From the NCBI GenBank assembly GCA_021797515.1, contig JAJZZP010000060.1, positions 1 to 33,705 of the forward strand: a DNA stretch of 33,705 nucleotides, in the 5' to 3' direction. A program made the position numbers and the translations under genes. The stretch is from Bacillota bacterium. GTDB taxonomy: Bacteria > Bacillota > Sulfobacillia > Sulfobacillales > Sulfobacillaceae. Shown here piece by piece: positions 8,030 through 17,138 of the stretch; the first letter of the stretch is position 1, and every line of letters starts with the position of its first letter. The notes beneath the pieces were generated by a model. The model had not been told where the DNA came from. It saw only the letters and a list, made by a program, of their open reading frames with translations, and did no database searches.

Positions 8030-8506
8030 TTAAATCCAGCGCCGTACCCGTGCCCTATAATTTAAATATTGAACCCCAAACTTAGCCTCGAGATATTGTT
8101 CCTCCCGATCGACAACACCATGGGTCATCAGCCCCATGACAACAATGAGGGTAATCCACAACCACGGCCATTCCAAGACCAATCCCAACCCTAATTGAAG
8201 CCAGGTTAAGGATAAATACAAGGGATTGCGGGAAAACGCAAAAGGACCGGATTCCGCAAGGGCCGATGTCGGCTGACCGGGGTCAGCGCTGGTGTTGAGA
8301 GCGCTTAATACCCGGAGCGCCCACAATGACACCACTGCTGAGCCTACTATCAGACTCAGCCCAAGCCCCAAGAAAATTGGACTTTGTAAAAACTGAACTC
8401 GCATCGGCATTGCCCACTCAAGTACTGTGCCTAAAACAATGCCACCACCGTAAATGACGGGTGGCGGCATAATTACGCCTGCATTATCGACGCGTCTTGA
8501 GCTCAT
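8030..8506 (-). CDS. Isoprenylcysteine carboxyl methyltransferase-like membrane protein
   Basis: A 158-residue integral membrane protein with about four hydrophobic segments. The C-terminal half has the family signature: GPFAFSRNPLYLSL followed, after a hydrophobic stretch, by DREEQYLEAKFGVQYLNYRARVRRWI. This RNPxY ... EExxLxxxFGxxYxxYxxxVxRW pattern defines the ICMT/PEMT-type methyltransferases, which use S-adenosylmethionine to methylate lipid-like acceptors. The real acceptor in this organism cannot be told from sequence. The ATG follows AGGGAGGTG with 7-base spacing. It stands alone, convergent with the lipoprotein gene. Confidence 0.85.
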   Translation of the reverse strand: MSSRRVDNAGVIMPPPVIYGGGIVLGTVLEWAMPMRVQFLQSPIFLGLGLSLIVGSAVVSLWALRVLSALNTSADPGQPTSALAESGPFAFSRNPLYLSLTWLQLGLGLVLEWPWLWITLIVVMGLMTHGVVDREEQYLEAKFGVQYLNYRARVRRWI

Positions 8507-8646
8507 TGCACAACACCTCCCTAAAAATCATACATCAGACTCGATTGGGACTCTCTCATCATTTTCTTACCACAAAGAAACACTTTAGCAACATTTGTTG
8601 GTTTAAATAAGCATTAGAGGTTTAGGTGCCAAAGGAGGATTGCCCC

Positions 8647-8835
8647 ATGGATACCATTATGATTTGCCCGAAATGCCGGGCCAACAACCTTCGCCTTATG
8701 GAAAATCGCCTCACCCATGACGATTATCTAGTGTGTGACCACTACCCGTACTGCTCCTACGTCACCGACTTAGATGCATGGATTCCTCGAGACCTCATTA
8801 CCTGGGGCACCCCCCCGTGGCCTCGGTCAGCGTAA
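8647..8835 (+). CDS. Small zinc-ribbon protein (topoisomerase I C4-finger-like)
   Basis: A 62-residue protein starting at the ATG at 8647, nine bases after AAAGGAGG (8630-8637). An in-frame start at 8626 would place the ribosome binding site inside the gene. It contains CPKC near the N-terminus and, about 20 residues later, CDHYPYCSYV. This resembles the C4 zinc fingers in the tail of bacterial topoisomerase I, where CPxC is followed by CxxYPxCxY. It is a stand-alone finger and may bind nucleic acid; this is inference. It lies just upstream of the ybaK-pcp-tricorn group, in the same direction. Confidence 0.7.
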   Translation: MDTIMICPKCRANNLRLMENRLTHDDYLVCDHYPYCSYVTDLDAWIPRDLITWGTPPWPRSA

Positions 8836-8840
8836 GCGCA

Positions 8841-8869
8841 TTGCTCTTGACGCTACTCTTCCTTATACT
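8841..8869 (+). promoter_or_regulatory. Candidate promoter for ybaK-pcp-tricorn
   Basis: A good -10 TATACT (8864-8869) lies 17 bp after a weak -35 TTGCTC (8841-8846), about 35 bp before the ybaK start. It would let the three genes be transcribed apart from the zinc-ribbon gene. Confidence 0.4.
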
Positions 8870-8904
8870 GGTAAGGAAGTGGGGAGTGAAGGGGTGGCGT
8901 TGGT

Positions 8905-9363
8905 ATGAAGAGTCGTGCGTTGGTGTGGCTGGATCGGCATGGCGTGCCGTATCAAGTGCTAGAGTACGACGAAGTGGAAAAAACCGCACAAGAGGTCGCA
9001 GTGAAGTGCAAGGTGCCGCTTGACCGTGTCTTTAAAACACTCTTGATTCATGGTGATAACGGATTTGCCTTGGTTCTGATTCCCGGTACCCAACAACTAA
9101 GTGAAAAGAAATGTGCTGCGGCTATGTCGTGTCGTGACGTGGAAATGGCCGATCCAGAAGATATCCATCGTATTACCGGGTACCTTCGCGGGTCCGTTTC
9201 TCCAATAGATCCGCGCCGCCCAGTGCCGGTATTTTGCCATCGATCCATCATGGACCACGACTTCGCTGGCGTCTCTGCAGGCCAACGTGGATTTGAACTA
9301 TGGCTAAAGAGTGCCGACTTAGTTCGAGCCACCAACGCCACCATACTGGATTGTGCACGATGA
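8905..9363 (+). CDS. ybaK: YbaK/EbsC-type aminoacyl-tRNA deacylase
   Basis: A 152-residue protein of the YbaK/ProX editing family. Members hydrolyse wrongly charged tRNA, typically Cys-tRNA(Pro). The conserved Lys needed for activity is in RVFKTLLI (Lys44); LSEKKCAAAM, RITGYLRGSVSPI and FAGVSAGQRGFELWL follow in the expected order. The length is usual for the stand-alone enzyme. The start is an ATG behind GAAGGGGTGG. The pyroglutamyl peptidase gene begins 52 bp downstream and the tricorn gene follows, so this may be a small operon concerned with protein quality and peptide turnover. Confidence 0.88.
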   Translation: MKSRALVWLDRHGVPYQVLEYDEVEKTAQEVAVKCKVPLDRVFKTLLIHGDNGFALVLIPGTQQLSEKKCAAAMSCRDVEMADPEDIHRITGYLRGSVSPIDPRRPVPVFCHRSIMDHDFAGVSAGQRGFELWLKSADLVRATNATILDCAR

Positions 9364-9415
9364 TACACTGCAGGAGCCGTTTCTCGCCAAGATGTCCAGC
9401 GTTAAGGAGTCTAGC

Positions 9416-10015
9416 ATGATCCTGGTGACGCATTTTGACGCAGTTGGCCACGATGCGGTTAACAGTTCACAAATTGTCGCGCAACATCTTCCGCCCGATG
9501 TTATCGACGATATTGTCGTTGCCCAGTTGCCCACCAGCAAAATAGATGTCGAACAGTTAATTCCTGACCTGATAACTCACCATACTCCGCAAGCCATTTT
9601 AGGCATGGGTCAGGCCGGCGGTCGAACGACCCCCTCGCTAGAATGGGTGGGGGTCAATTTGTTGCACAGCACCATGCCTGACAATCGAGGTCAACAATAC
9701 CGCGCCATCTCCATCAATCCCCACGGCCCAGATGCCTACTTGACCACACTTCCGGTGTTGCAACTCCAAGAGAGCATAGAGTCCCGGGGGTTTCCCCTGG
9801 CACTTTCCACCAGTGCAGGGCTATTCATGTGCAATCAGGCATTGTACTTATTTCGTCACCATGCACCAACGATTCCTGCAGGATTTCTCCATCTTCCCTA
9901 TCTTCCGGAACAAGTGGTAAAAAAACCCGGCATCCCATCAATGGCTCTGGAGACGCAGGTCCGTATTGTCTCACTGATTTTGCACGATATTAAAGATTGG
10001 CTCGCCGAAATTTAA
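9416..10015 (+). CDS. pcp: Pyroglutamyl-peptidase I (peptidase family C15)
   Basis: A 199-residue cysteine peptidase that removes N-terminal pyroglutamate from peptides. All three catalytic residues can be placed: Glu76 in TTPSLEWVGVNL, Cys139 in STSAGLFMCNQALY and His159 in PAGFLHLPYLPEQ. GMGQAGGR and MPDNRGQQ are also conserved. The N-terminal loop reads THFDAVGHDAVNSS instead of the usual TGFEPFGG...NPS, so the enzyme is somewhat divergent there. The ATG at 9416 follows AAGGAG by seven bases and matches the family N-terminus; a longer frame from 9353 overlaps ybaK and is not used. It lies 21 bp upstream of the tricorn gene, consistent with work on peptides released by that protease. Confidence 0.92.
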   Translation: MILVTHFDAVGHDAVNSSQIVAQHLPPDVIDDIVVAQLPTSKIDVEQLIPDLITHHTPQAILGMGQAGGRTTPSLEWVGVNLLHSTMPDNRGQQYRAISINPHGPDAYLTTLPVLQLQESIESRGFPLALSTSAGLFMCNQALYLFRHHAPTIPAGFLHLPYLPEQVVKKPGIPSMALETQVRIVSLILHDIKDWLAEI

Positions 10016-10036
10016 AGAAGTTTAGGAGGCTACTGG

Positions 10037-13000
10037 ATGGATATTGATGGATATTACCGCTCCCCTTCCGTTGCGGGCGATATCGTGATATTTGTGTCTG
10101 AAGATGATATTTGGCAAGTTGATAGACGAGGCGGTACTGCGCGGCGCATCACTGCTGGATGGGGCTCGGCGGTTCGGCCCTGGATCTCTCCCGATGGAAC
10201 ATACATAGCATACACAGGGCGTGAAGAGGGCGATTCCGAAATTTACATGATGGCCAGTGAAGGAGGCCCCGCAAGGCGGCTCACCTATTGGGGAGCTAAT
10301 TCTGTGGTGGCAGGTTTTTCTCCTTCCGGTGAAATCATTGCTAGTACCAACTATGGCGGGCCGTTTCGTTCTTGGTTCCAACTCTATGCAATTGATCCCA
10401 AAAATATCTCGAAGACCCGTCCGTTGCCTTATGGCCCTGCCCACAGTATCTCTTTCGGCACGCAGGGCGGCGTCGTGCTCGGACGCTACACCCAGGATCC
10501 GGCGTTGTGGAAACGATACCGCGGTGGGACGGCAGGACAACTGTGGATTGATGCTTCAGGAACGGAACAATTCATACGCTATGACGGCATTAATGGGAAT
10601 TTTGCCTCGCCAATGTGGATCGGCTCGCGAATATACTTCATCAGCGACCACGAAGGCTATGGCAATTTGTATTCGATAACGCCATCCGGCGCAGAATTGC
10701 AGCGCCACACCGACCACGACACATATTATGTGCGCAATGCCAAAACGGATGGCCGCCTTGTCGTATACCACGCTGGAGCCGATTTATTTGTGTTCGACCC
10801 CCAATTCGGCGAAAGCACACGAATCGCTATCAGTTACCATAGCCAACATACCCAGCGCGAACCGCTTTATGCGGAACCGACTAAGTTTCTCAGCGAAGTG
10901 AGCATCAATGATACGGGCACACAGTTGGCAGTAGTCACCCGTGGTAAAATTTTCTCGATGGGTCCGTGGCAAGGCCCTGTCCGGCAAGTCGGCATCCCGG
11001 ATGGAGTGCGCTACCGACTAACCTCGTGGCTTCCGGACGGGAGCGGCTTGGTGACCATATCCGACGACGGCGGTGAGGAAGGATTAGAAATTCATTATAC
11101 CGACGATAAACCGTCGGTGCGTTTTATGGGAACAGACCTCGGCCATGTGGTGGCACTAAAAGTGTCGTATGACGGTCAGTTTGCCGCAGTCACCAATCAG
11201 CGCCTTGAACTCTGGATTGCGGACCTAAAAGCCTTTACCTTAAAGAAGGTGGATGTTTCACCGCAGGCACGCATTGGCGACATGGACTGGTCTCCCGACA
11301 GTCGTTGGTTGGCCTATGCCTATCCCATGACGGACCATACCAGTTGCATTAAAATTTACAATTTGTCCAATAATCAAACGTATGAAGCGACCACTCCGCA
11401 ATTTATCGATGGGCAACCGGTATTCGATCCCAAGGGACGTTATCTCTACTTTTTATCATACCGCGTTTTTGATCCGGTCATGGATACCTTACGATTCGAT
11501 TACGGCTTTGTAAAAGGAGGAAAGCCTTACGTTATCCTATTGCAAAATGATTTAACTTCCCCCTTCCTCCAGGACCCAAAGCCACTTTATGAAGATCCAT
11601 CCAGAAACGGCAACTCCCATAAAATCGATACCCCCACGGTCTCACCTACCGTTATTGACCTAGAAGGCATTTCCCAACGCATCTTGGCATTTCCGGTAGA
11701 GGAAGCGCAGTATAAGCAATTGGCAGCCTCAGCCGATGCCATATTTTGGACTACCGTGGCTCCCGAGGGCCGATTGTCCCATGAAATCTTCGGATCTGAA
11801 CCCGAGGGAAAAGCAACCTTGCACAAATTTCATCTGGATACATTGAAATCCGATGTCGTGGGGGAAAAAATCTCGGAATTCAGCATCAACTCTAGTCACC
11901 AAATCTTGAGTATCCGTCAAGGTACCCGGATTAGAGTGATAAAAACTGATCAAAAAATCGACACCAAAGACACTGCACCCGGAAAAGACACCGGCCTGGT
12001 CAACTTAGATCGAATTACCCTACGAGTGGATCGGCCGGCCGAATGGGCTCAAATGCTCAGGGAATCCTGGCGGCTCTTGCGTGATAACTTTTGGACCGCT
12101 AATATGTCGGGCATTGATTGGGAAAATATTTACCAACGTTACTTGGCTCTCTTGCCAAGGGTTGCTACGCGAGGCGAGTTGTCGGATCTGATTTGGGAAA
12201 TGCAAGGTGAATTAGGCACCTCCCATGCTTATGAGATGGGTGGCGACTATCGCCCGGAGCCACACCACCGCATTGGTCTCTTAGGTGCTGACCTCACTTG
12301 GGATGAGAAACACCATGGATACCGTATAACCCATGTGGTATCTGGAGTCTCTTTCGAGAAACAATGCGACTCCCCGCTTCGAGCCCCGGGTGTCCGTGTT
12401 GGTGTCGGAGACATCATTCAGTCCGTGGATGGACATCCGGTGAGCCGCGATCTTCCCCCCCAGGTATGGCTGGTAGATAAGGCGGAACATCCAGTGGCAC
12501 TAAGGATTCAGAATGGTTCGGACGCGGCTTCTACTCGTACGGTGATTATTGAACCTTTAAGTCAGGAACTGAAAGCGCGATACCGCGAGTGGGTAGCCAA
12601 GAGCCGGGAATACGTCAAAACTGCCACGGCTAACCGTGTCGGCTACGTTCACATCCCAGATATGGGAGCCCAAGGATTTTCCGAATTTTACCGATCTTAT
12701 CTCGCGGAAATCCAGCACGATGCGCTCATTGTGGACATACGTTACAATGGCGGAGGTCATGTTTCATCACTCTTGCTGCAAACTCTGGCAAGAAAGCGTA
12801 TTGGGTATGATATCCCCCGTTGGGGACAGCCGACGCCCTATCCCGCTGAGAGCGTCTTGGGCCCAATCGTGGCCCTCACTAATCAAAATGCGGGTTCCGA
12901 TGGAGACATCTTCAGTCATGCCTTTCAACTCATGCGTTTAGGGCCCCTAATCGGCACTCGGACCTGGGGCGGCGTCATCGGCATCGATGTTCGGTACGCG

Positions 13001-13258
13001 CTAGTTGACGGCACCATTACTACACAACCGGAGTTCTCTTATTGGTTCATGGACGTCGGATGGGGAGTGGAAAACCACGGCGTCGACCCTGACATTGTGG
13101 TGGACAACACACCTCAGGATTATGTTGCCCATCACGATAGGCAGCTGGCGCGAGCGGTCAAAGAAATCCTCGCCTTATTGGAGGCCAACCCGGTACAAGT
13201 GCCGGACTTTGGTCCACGACCTAATCTAGCGGTTTCACATCTTGGTCCCATAAATTAA
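10037..13258 (+). CDS. Tricorn-type protease (peptidase family S41)
   Basis: A 1073-residue homologue of the Thermoplasma tricorn protease, almost identical in length to the archaeal enzyme (about 1070). The N-terminal two thirds are beta-propeller blades with repeated 'SPDGxxIAY'-like motifs (WISPDGTYIAYTGREEG, WSPDSRWLAYAYP). A helical C1 region, a PDZ domain (about 745-840) and the S41 core follow. Catalytic residues can be assigned by alignment to the known tetrad: Ser729-His730 in LGTSHAYEMGGDY, the nucleophile Ser954 in NQNAGSDGDIF, and Glu1012 in GWGVENHGVDPD. No signal peptide is seen, so it should be cytoplasmic, cutting peptides from larger proteases down to short oligopeptides. The ribosome binding site AGGAGG lies 8 bases before the ATG. 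Confidence 0.95.
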   Translation: MDIDGYYRSPSVAGDIVIFVSEDDIWQVDRRGGTARRITAGWGSAVRPWISPDGTYIAYTGREEGDSEIYMMASEGGPARRLTYWGANSVVAGFSPSGEIIASTNYGGPFRSWFQLYAIDPKNISKTRPLPYGPAHSISFGTQGGVVLGRYTQDPALWKRYRGGTAGQLWIDASGTEQFIRYDGINGNFASPMWIGSRIYFISDHEGYGNLYSITPSGAELQRHTDHDTYYVRNAKTDGRLVVYHAGADLFVFDPQFGESTRIAISYHSQHTQREPLYAEPTKFLSEVSINDTGTQLAVVTRGKIFSMGPWQGPVRQVGIPDGVRYRLTSWLPDGSGLVTISDDGGEEGLEIHYTDDKPSVRFMGTDLGHVVALKVSYDGQFAAVTNQRLELWIADLKAFTLKKVDVSPQARIGDMDWSPDSRWLAYAYPMTDHTSCIKIYNLSNNQTYEATTPQFIDGQPVFDPKGRYLYFLSYRVFDPVMDTLRFDYGFVKGGKPYVILLQNDLTSPFLQDPKPLYEDPSRNGNSHKIDTPTVSPTVIDLEGISQRILAFPVEEAQYKQLAASADAIFWTTVAPEGRLSHEIFGSEPEGKATLHKFHLDTLKSDVVGEKISEFSINSSHQILSIRQGTRIRVIKTDQKIDTKDTAPGKDTGLVNLDRITLRVDRPAEWAQMLRESWRLLRDNFWTANMSGIDWENIYQRYLALLPRVATRGELSDLIWEMQGELGTSHAYEMGGDYRPEPHHRIGLLGADLTWDEKHHGYRITHVVSGVSFEKQCDSPLRAPGVRVGVGDIIQSVDGHPVSRDLPPQVWLVDKAEHPVALRIQNGSDAASTRTVIIEPLSQELKARYREWVAKSREYVKTATANRVGYVHIPDMGAQGFSEFYRSYLAEIQHDALIVDIRYNGGGHVSSLLLQTLARKRIGYDIPRWGQPTPYPAESVLGPIVALTNQNAGSDGDIFSHAFQLMRLGPLIGTRTWGGVIGIDVRYALVDGTITTQPEFSYWFMDVGWGVENHGVDPDIVVDNTPQDYVAHHDRQLARAVKEILALLEANPVQVPDFGPRPNLAVSHLGPIN

Positions 13259-13267
13259 ACGAAATTT

Positions 13268-13301
13268 CCGAGAGAACGTGGTCTTTCTCACAACCTCTCG
13301 G
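13268..13301 (+). terminator. Probable hairpin terminator after the tricorn gene
   Basis: CCGAGAG (13268-13274) pairs with CTCTCGG (13295-13301), starting 10 bp after the tricorn stop codon. No T-run follows, so it is a weak intrinsic terminator or an mRNA-stabilising hairpin. Confidence 0.4.
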
Positions 13302-13477
13302 CTTCCAAAAGTATTACCATAGAAAAAGTGGCAAAGAGATCCATAAAATAGCGTCCTAGTACATAAAATACATGGTAACAGCCAGCTTTGCCAGAAAACC
13401 ACAGGTCCAAGAAGGAGCCGGATCCTCGATGCATTGTCAATTCATCCGATTCACCCTCCAGAAAGGTGGTCATCCGC

Positions 13478-14533
13478 ATGTCTACGGCCACTGAATTCGT
13501 CCACTCATGGCGGTGGGGAGCGGAATATTTTCGTACGGTGCGACCGGCCGTTATCCGCTCTTTAAGGGAAATTCGCAGTTGGGCCGAACAAATTCCCCAC
13601 CCGGATCTCCGTGAACAGGCTCTGAGTTCCCTAACCTTCAAACAATTTCATTGCGAAGGAGGTGGTGTCTTCGGCGGTCCCTCCAGGGATCCCAACGGCC
13701 ATGTGATGGAATTTCTCGTCCCTTATCAAACCCTGTGTGATTATCTGGACACGGTGACGGATCGCGGACCCTCCCAGGATCCCGAAGATCTCCGGCGGCT
13801 TCACCAGTCACTGCTTGATGCCGTGTCCCCCCAATCACCCACACGAGACTACTATGCCCTCCACCCTCATCAAGATGACGGAGGCTATATCACCCGCTTG
13901 ATAGATGCATGCCATCACAGCTTGCAACAATTTCCCGGACTTTCAGTAATTGCTGATTCACTAACTTGGCTCGCACAACTCTATGTGGACCTGCAAGTAT
14001 TTAAACATGGTCCCGTCAATGACCGCGTTCCCCACTTGGAAGCTTGGTTCCATCGTAACCAAGCAGAACAATGGGGTATTCATTGGTGGGAGTTTGCAGC
14101 AGCAGCCGGATCCACTTTGGGACTATTTGCGCTATTAAACCTGGCAGCTACGGAATTGCCATCCCGGAACACCATTTCCTTAGTTAAAGATCTATACTTC
14201 CCCTGGATTGGATCTCTTCACATTCTGCTGGACTATCTTATCGATCGTCAGGAAGATCTAGAAGGCGGCGACTTAAACTTCGTCAGTTACTACCCCGACT
14301 ATTCAACGGCAGTGGGCCGACTGCAATATATTTATCGCAAGGCCCTGAGTGAAGCGCGAAAATTGCCGGATGCCGCCTTTCACCGCTACATTGCGCGTGG
14401 CCTGTTAGGCTTTTATCTGTCCGACCAAAAGATGCGCCACCAAATTGATCGGCCCACTTGCGGATTACTGGCAAGTGGCGGCAGTATTAGCATCGGAGTA
14501 TGGCTCGCAGCCCGCGTGGGACGTTCTCCTTGA
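13478..14533 (+). CDS. ytpB: Tetraprenyl-beta-curcumene synthase-like terpene synthase (YtpB/DUF2600)
   Basis: A 351-residue protein of the DUF2600 family. Bacillus YtpB makes the C35 sesquarterpene tetraprenyl-beta-curcumene from all-trans heptaprenyl diphosphate, feeding sporulene-type lipids. The family's Asp-rich stretches are visible: YQTLCDYLDTVTDR and, later, SLHILLDYLIDRQEDLEGGDLN, plus FKQFHCEGGGVFG. The ATG at 13478 follows AAAGGTGG with 8-base spacing and begins the family N-terminus; the frame is open back to 13388 but that extension looks non-coding. A bacterial C35 terpene pathway would be useful for membrane stability in an acidophile or in spores; that role is inferred. Confidence 0.85.
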   Translation: MSTATEFVHSWRWGAEYFRTVRPAVIRSLREIRSWAEQIPHPDLREQALSSLTFKQFHCEGGGVFGGPSRDPNGHVMEFLVPYQTLCDYLDTVTDRGPSQDPEDLRRLHQSLLDAVSPQSPTRDYYALHPHQDDGGYITRLIDACHHSLQQFPGLSVIADSLTWLAQLYVDLQVFKHGPVNDRVPHLEAWFHRNQAEQWGIHWWEFAAAAGSTLGLFALLNLAATELPSRNTISLVKDLYFPWIGSLHILLDYLIDRQEDLEGGDLNFVSYYPDYSTAVGRLQYIYRKALSEARKLPDAAFHRYIARGLLGFYLSDQKMRHQIDRPTCGLLASGGSISIGVWLAARVGRSP

Positions 14534-14545
14534 CAGGCTCAACGA

Positions 14546-14935
14546 TTAAACCACATCCCCCAAATGAGCGTCAAGGTTGGGTTCCCCAGCCGTCCCCATT
14601 TTAGACCGAGACCACAGATAAGATGCCAATGCCAACCCAGCCGCAATGATCCAAAACCCCAGGGGCAATATACAGAATACACGGCTACCAAAATACTCCA
14701 ACCCCATCGCCAGCCCAAACAAACCGATACCTAGGACTGGACGTTTAAACACCGAGATCATAGCGACGAGGGAAACCAGCACTGCCCAAATCAGCGCTAG
14801 TGACCGCCATGCTTCTCCCGACGAAAGCGCCACTGAAAGCGCTGGGTGCAGCCGCCTCAACCAAATTTCCAAAAAAGCGACGCCGATTGCCGTCAAGGAT
14901 CCATACAAGCCAAAGAAGAAGCTCATCAGTCGCAT
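14546..14935 (-). CDS. Small integral membrane protein, unknown function
   Basis: A 129-residue hydrophobic protein with about four transmembrane segments and a short charged C-terminal tail (SRSKMGTAGEPNLDAHLGDVV). I do not recognise the family. The ATG at 14935 follows GAGGGGAGGATG. It converges on the ytpB gene, with only 12 bp between the two stops, and lies downstream of recQ on the same strand, 130 bp away. Confidence 0.65.
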   Translation of the reverse strand: MRLMSFFFGLYGSLTAIGVAFLEIWLRRLHPALSVALSSGEAWRSLALIWAVLVSLVAMISVFKRPVLGIGLFGLAMGLEYFGSRVFCILPLGFWIIAAGLALASYLWSRSKMGTAGEPNLDAHLGDVV

Positions 14936-15065
14936 CAGGAATCATCCTCCCCTCACAACAAAACCGGTCCCTCCTACGGGTCGCCCTAACAGCCTACGCC
15001 CTCTAGAATATTCGATGGCATGCTCCAACTATTGTCTTATTTTGTCATAACGAGATTAGAATTGG

Positions 15066-17138
15066 TTAAGAAACCGGAGGGAACTTCAGTCCGCGGTCAA
15101 ACACAGCTCGGGCCACGCGCAGTGCATCGTAGGATACTGTTCCCGACAACGCTTCATACACCGGGCGTAGCCGTTCAGTTCCTAAACTTTGAAATGCCGA
15201 CAAAATTTGACGATAGGTATCGGTTGACAGCAACCGCTGAACATAGGAAGACCACTCATCCGGATCCCGGGTCTGGACCCATTCTTGAAGATACTCCATT
15301 ACAGTGCCCCGGCTGCGCGCCACGCGTTTCTCCACTTCGGCAATAGGAAATCCTTCGCGAAACATTTGCATCGCTACGGTTTTCGGTGTTTGCAAAATTT
15401 GGCTGGGTTCACTAGTCATTGCTGCGCTAGATGCAAATGGCCGCAATATCTCCAGAAGTTCACGCCCATACCGTTCCCGCTTCACCGGCCCAATCCCCGG
15501 GCATAATTGCAAATCTTCAAGGGTTTGCGGCAACGCGAAGGCAAGGGAATGCACAGCCTGGTCACTCAACACAATGTAAGGGGAAACGTGCGCTAACTCA
15601 GCCTTCTCTCTTCGCCACCGCCGTAATTGGGCCACAGCTGACCAGTTGGGATTGGTAACTTGGCTATGAAAAGCAGGTTGTTCCCCACAATTATCACAAC
15701 AATCAACAGCACCCGGTTCCAAGGATTGTCCAAAATATTGGCCCACCTGAACCCGACGACAGTCTTGGCCAAAAATGTAGGTTTTCATGAGACGAAACTG
15801 TTCCTGACGATATTGGTGCTGCTGTTGCAACCGTTTCCCTATGGTCTCAGCGACCGTGCGATCAAAATCCACGTGGCGCGTCACCGCCACCACATGCCCG
15901 GTTCTTCCACCGATAGTTACCATTTGCATTTCATGCAAAGCAGCAAGGACGATAAGCCCCAACTGGTCCTCTTCATCGAGTTCCCACCGTACCAACCGCT
16001 GCAGTGGAAAATTTCCCGCAGCGGTGACCAATCGGGAAATCGCCGAGTAATCTGGCGTCGTACCTTTCAGCTGAAATTCCCGCTGTTCGATATCATGGTA
16101 GCGCACAATCATGCGCGCTTGGGCTGGCGAACCATCGCGGCCGGCTCGGCCCACTTCTTGATAATAGGCGGCGATGGACTCGGGCACCGCGACATGGAGA
16201 ACTAATCCCACATCACGACGATTGATTCCCATTCCAAAAGCTGTAGTAGCTACGACAATAGCGAGAGTTTGCTGTCCAAATTCCTCCTGCACTGAACGCC
16301 GAACTGAATGTGGCAGACCAGCGTGATACACGGCGATCGGGCGTGACACCACCGTCGTCAGCCACCTTGCCCATTCTTCTGTTCGCCGTCTGGTGCCTGC
16401 GTAAACAATAGTGGGTCGGTCATTCTTCAACACTGCATCTAAAACACGTTGCTTCTGTTCTCGTTCAGATACCGTCACTTGCACTCCCAGGCGGATGTTA
16501 GCGCGATCTATTGAAGATTCATGATAGATCAATGGAGATTTTGGAGATCCCAGTTGATATCCAATGTCGCGACGCACCCGCGGGGAAGCCGTTGCGGTTA
16601 ATGCCAGGATCGGGGGATTACCGGCCAATTCGCGAAATTCTCGGATACGACGGTAGTCAGGGCGAAAATCATGCCCCCATTCTGAAATGCAGTGCGCTTC
16701 GTCAACCACTAGCAAACTAATTTTCAGATGGTGTTTCAACCCCTCCAGAACTTCAGGATGGGACAGGCGCTCAGGTGCCAGATAAATCAACGGCACCCGG
16801 TGCTCTGCCCAATCTTGGAAAATCTGCTGCTGCTCCTCACGCGACAAACTCCCCACTAGGGCATGGGCTCGAATCTGTGTTTCGGCTAGCCCATCTACCT
16901 GATCTTTCATTAATGCCACTAGCGGCGAGACCACAACAGTTGGATGGGGCAGCATCAGACTCGGCAGTTGATAGCACAACGATTTCCCGGAACCGGTTGG
17001 CAAAATCGCCAGCTGAGATTGCCCAGCCAACACGCCTAGGATAATTTCGCGTTGCGGAGACCGGAACTGCTCCAATCCAAATCGGTGGTGTAATAGGTGG
17101 TCAATCTGACTAAGCATCGTTGAATTCCATTGTGTCAT
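15066..17138 (-). CDS. recQ: ATP-dependent DNA helicase RecQ
   Basis: A 690-residue RecQ-family 3'-5' helicase. Seen in order: Walker A PTGSGKSLCYQLP (about residue 47), the DEAH box VVDEAHCISEWGHDFRPDY, the helicase C motif with QEVGRAGRDG, and a zinc-binding CRRVQVGQYFGQ ... CCDNC. Then come an HRDC domain (SDQAVHSLAFALPQTLEDLQ) and a C-terminal helix-turn-helix region (VAMQMFREGFPIAEVEKRV) of the HTH_40 type. The frame extends to 17186, but the ATG at 17138 overlaps the upstream exonuclease stop as ATGA and is preferred. The coupling suggests that helicase and exonuclease are made together for DNA repair or recombination. Confidence 0.95.
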   Translation of the reverse strand: MTQWNSTMLSQIDHLLHHRFGLEQFRSPQREIILGVLAGQSQLAILPTGSGKSLCYQLPSLMLPHPTVVVSPLVALMKDQVDGLAETQIRAHALVGSLSREEQQQIFQDWAEHRVPLIYLAPERLSHPEVLEGLKHHLKISLLVVDEAHCISEWGHDFRPDYRRIREFRELAGNPPILALTATASPRVRRDIGYQLGSPKSPLIYHESSIDRANIRLGVQVTVSEREQKQRVLDAVLKNDRPTIVYAGTRRRTEEWARWLTTVVSRPIAVYHAGLPHSVRRSVQEEFGQQTLAIVVATTAFGMGINRRDVGLVLHVAVPESIAAYYQEVGRAGRDGSPAQARMIVRYHDIEQREFQLKGTTPDYSAISRLVTAAGNFPLQRLVRWELDEEDQLGLIVLAALHEMQMVTIGGRTGHVVAVTRHVDFDRTVAETIGKRLQQQHQYRQEQFRLMKTYIFGQDCRRVQVGQYFGQSLEPGAVDCCDNCGEQPAFHSQVTNPNWSAVAQLRRWRREKAELAHVSPYIVLSDQAVHSLAFALPQTLEDLQLCPGIGPVKRERYGRELLEILRPFASSAAMTSEPSQILQTPKTVAMQMFREGFPIAEVEKRVARSRGTVMEYLQEWVQTRDPDEWSSYVQRLLSTDTYRQILSAFQSLGTERLRPVYEALSGTVSYDALRVARAVFDRGLKFPPVS

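Noticed and set aside
13388..13477. 30-residue N-terminal extension of the terpene synthase
   Set aside because: The internal ATG at 13478 has a good ribosome binding site and starts the family sequence.
14936..15060. Possible fluoride-type riboswitch between recQ and the membrane protein gene
   Set aside because: One short block looks similar, but the conserved pseudoknot and the order of blocks do not fit.
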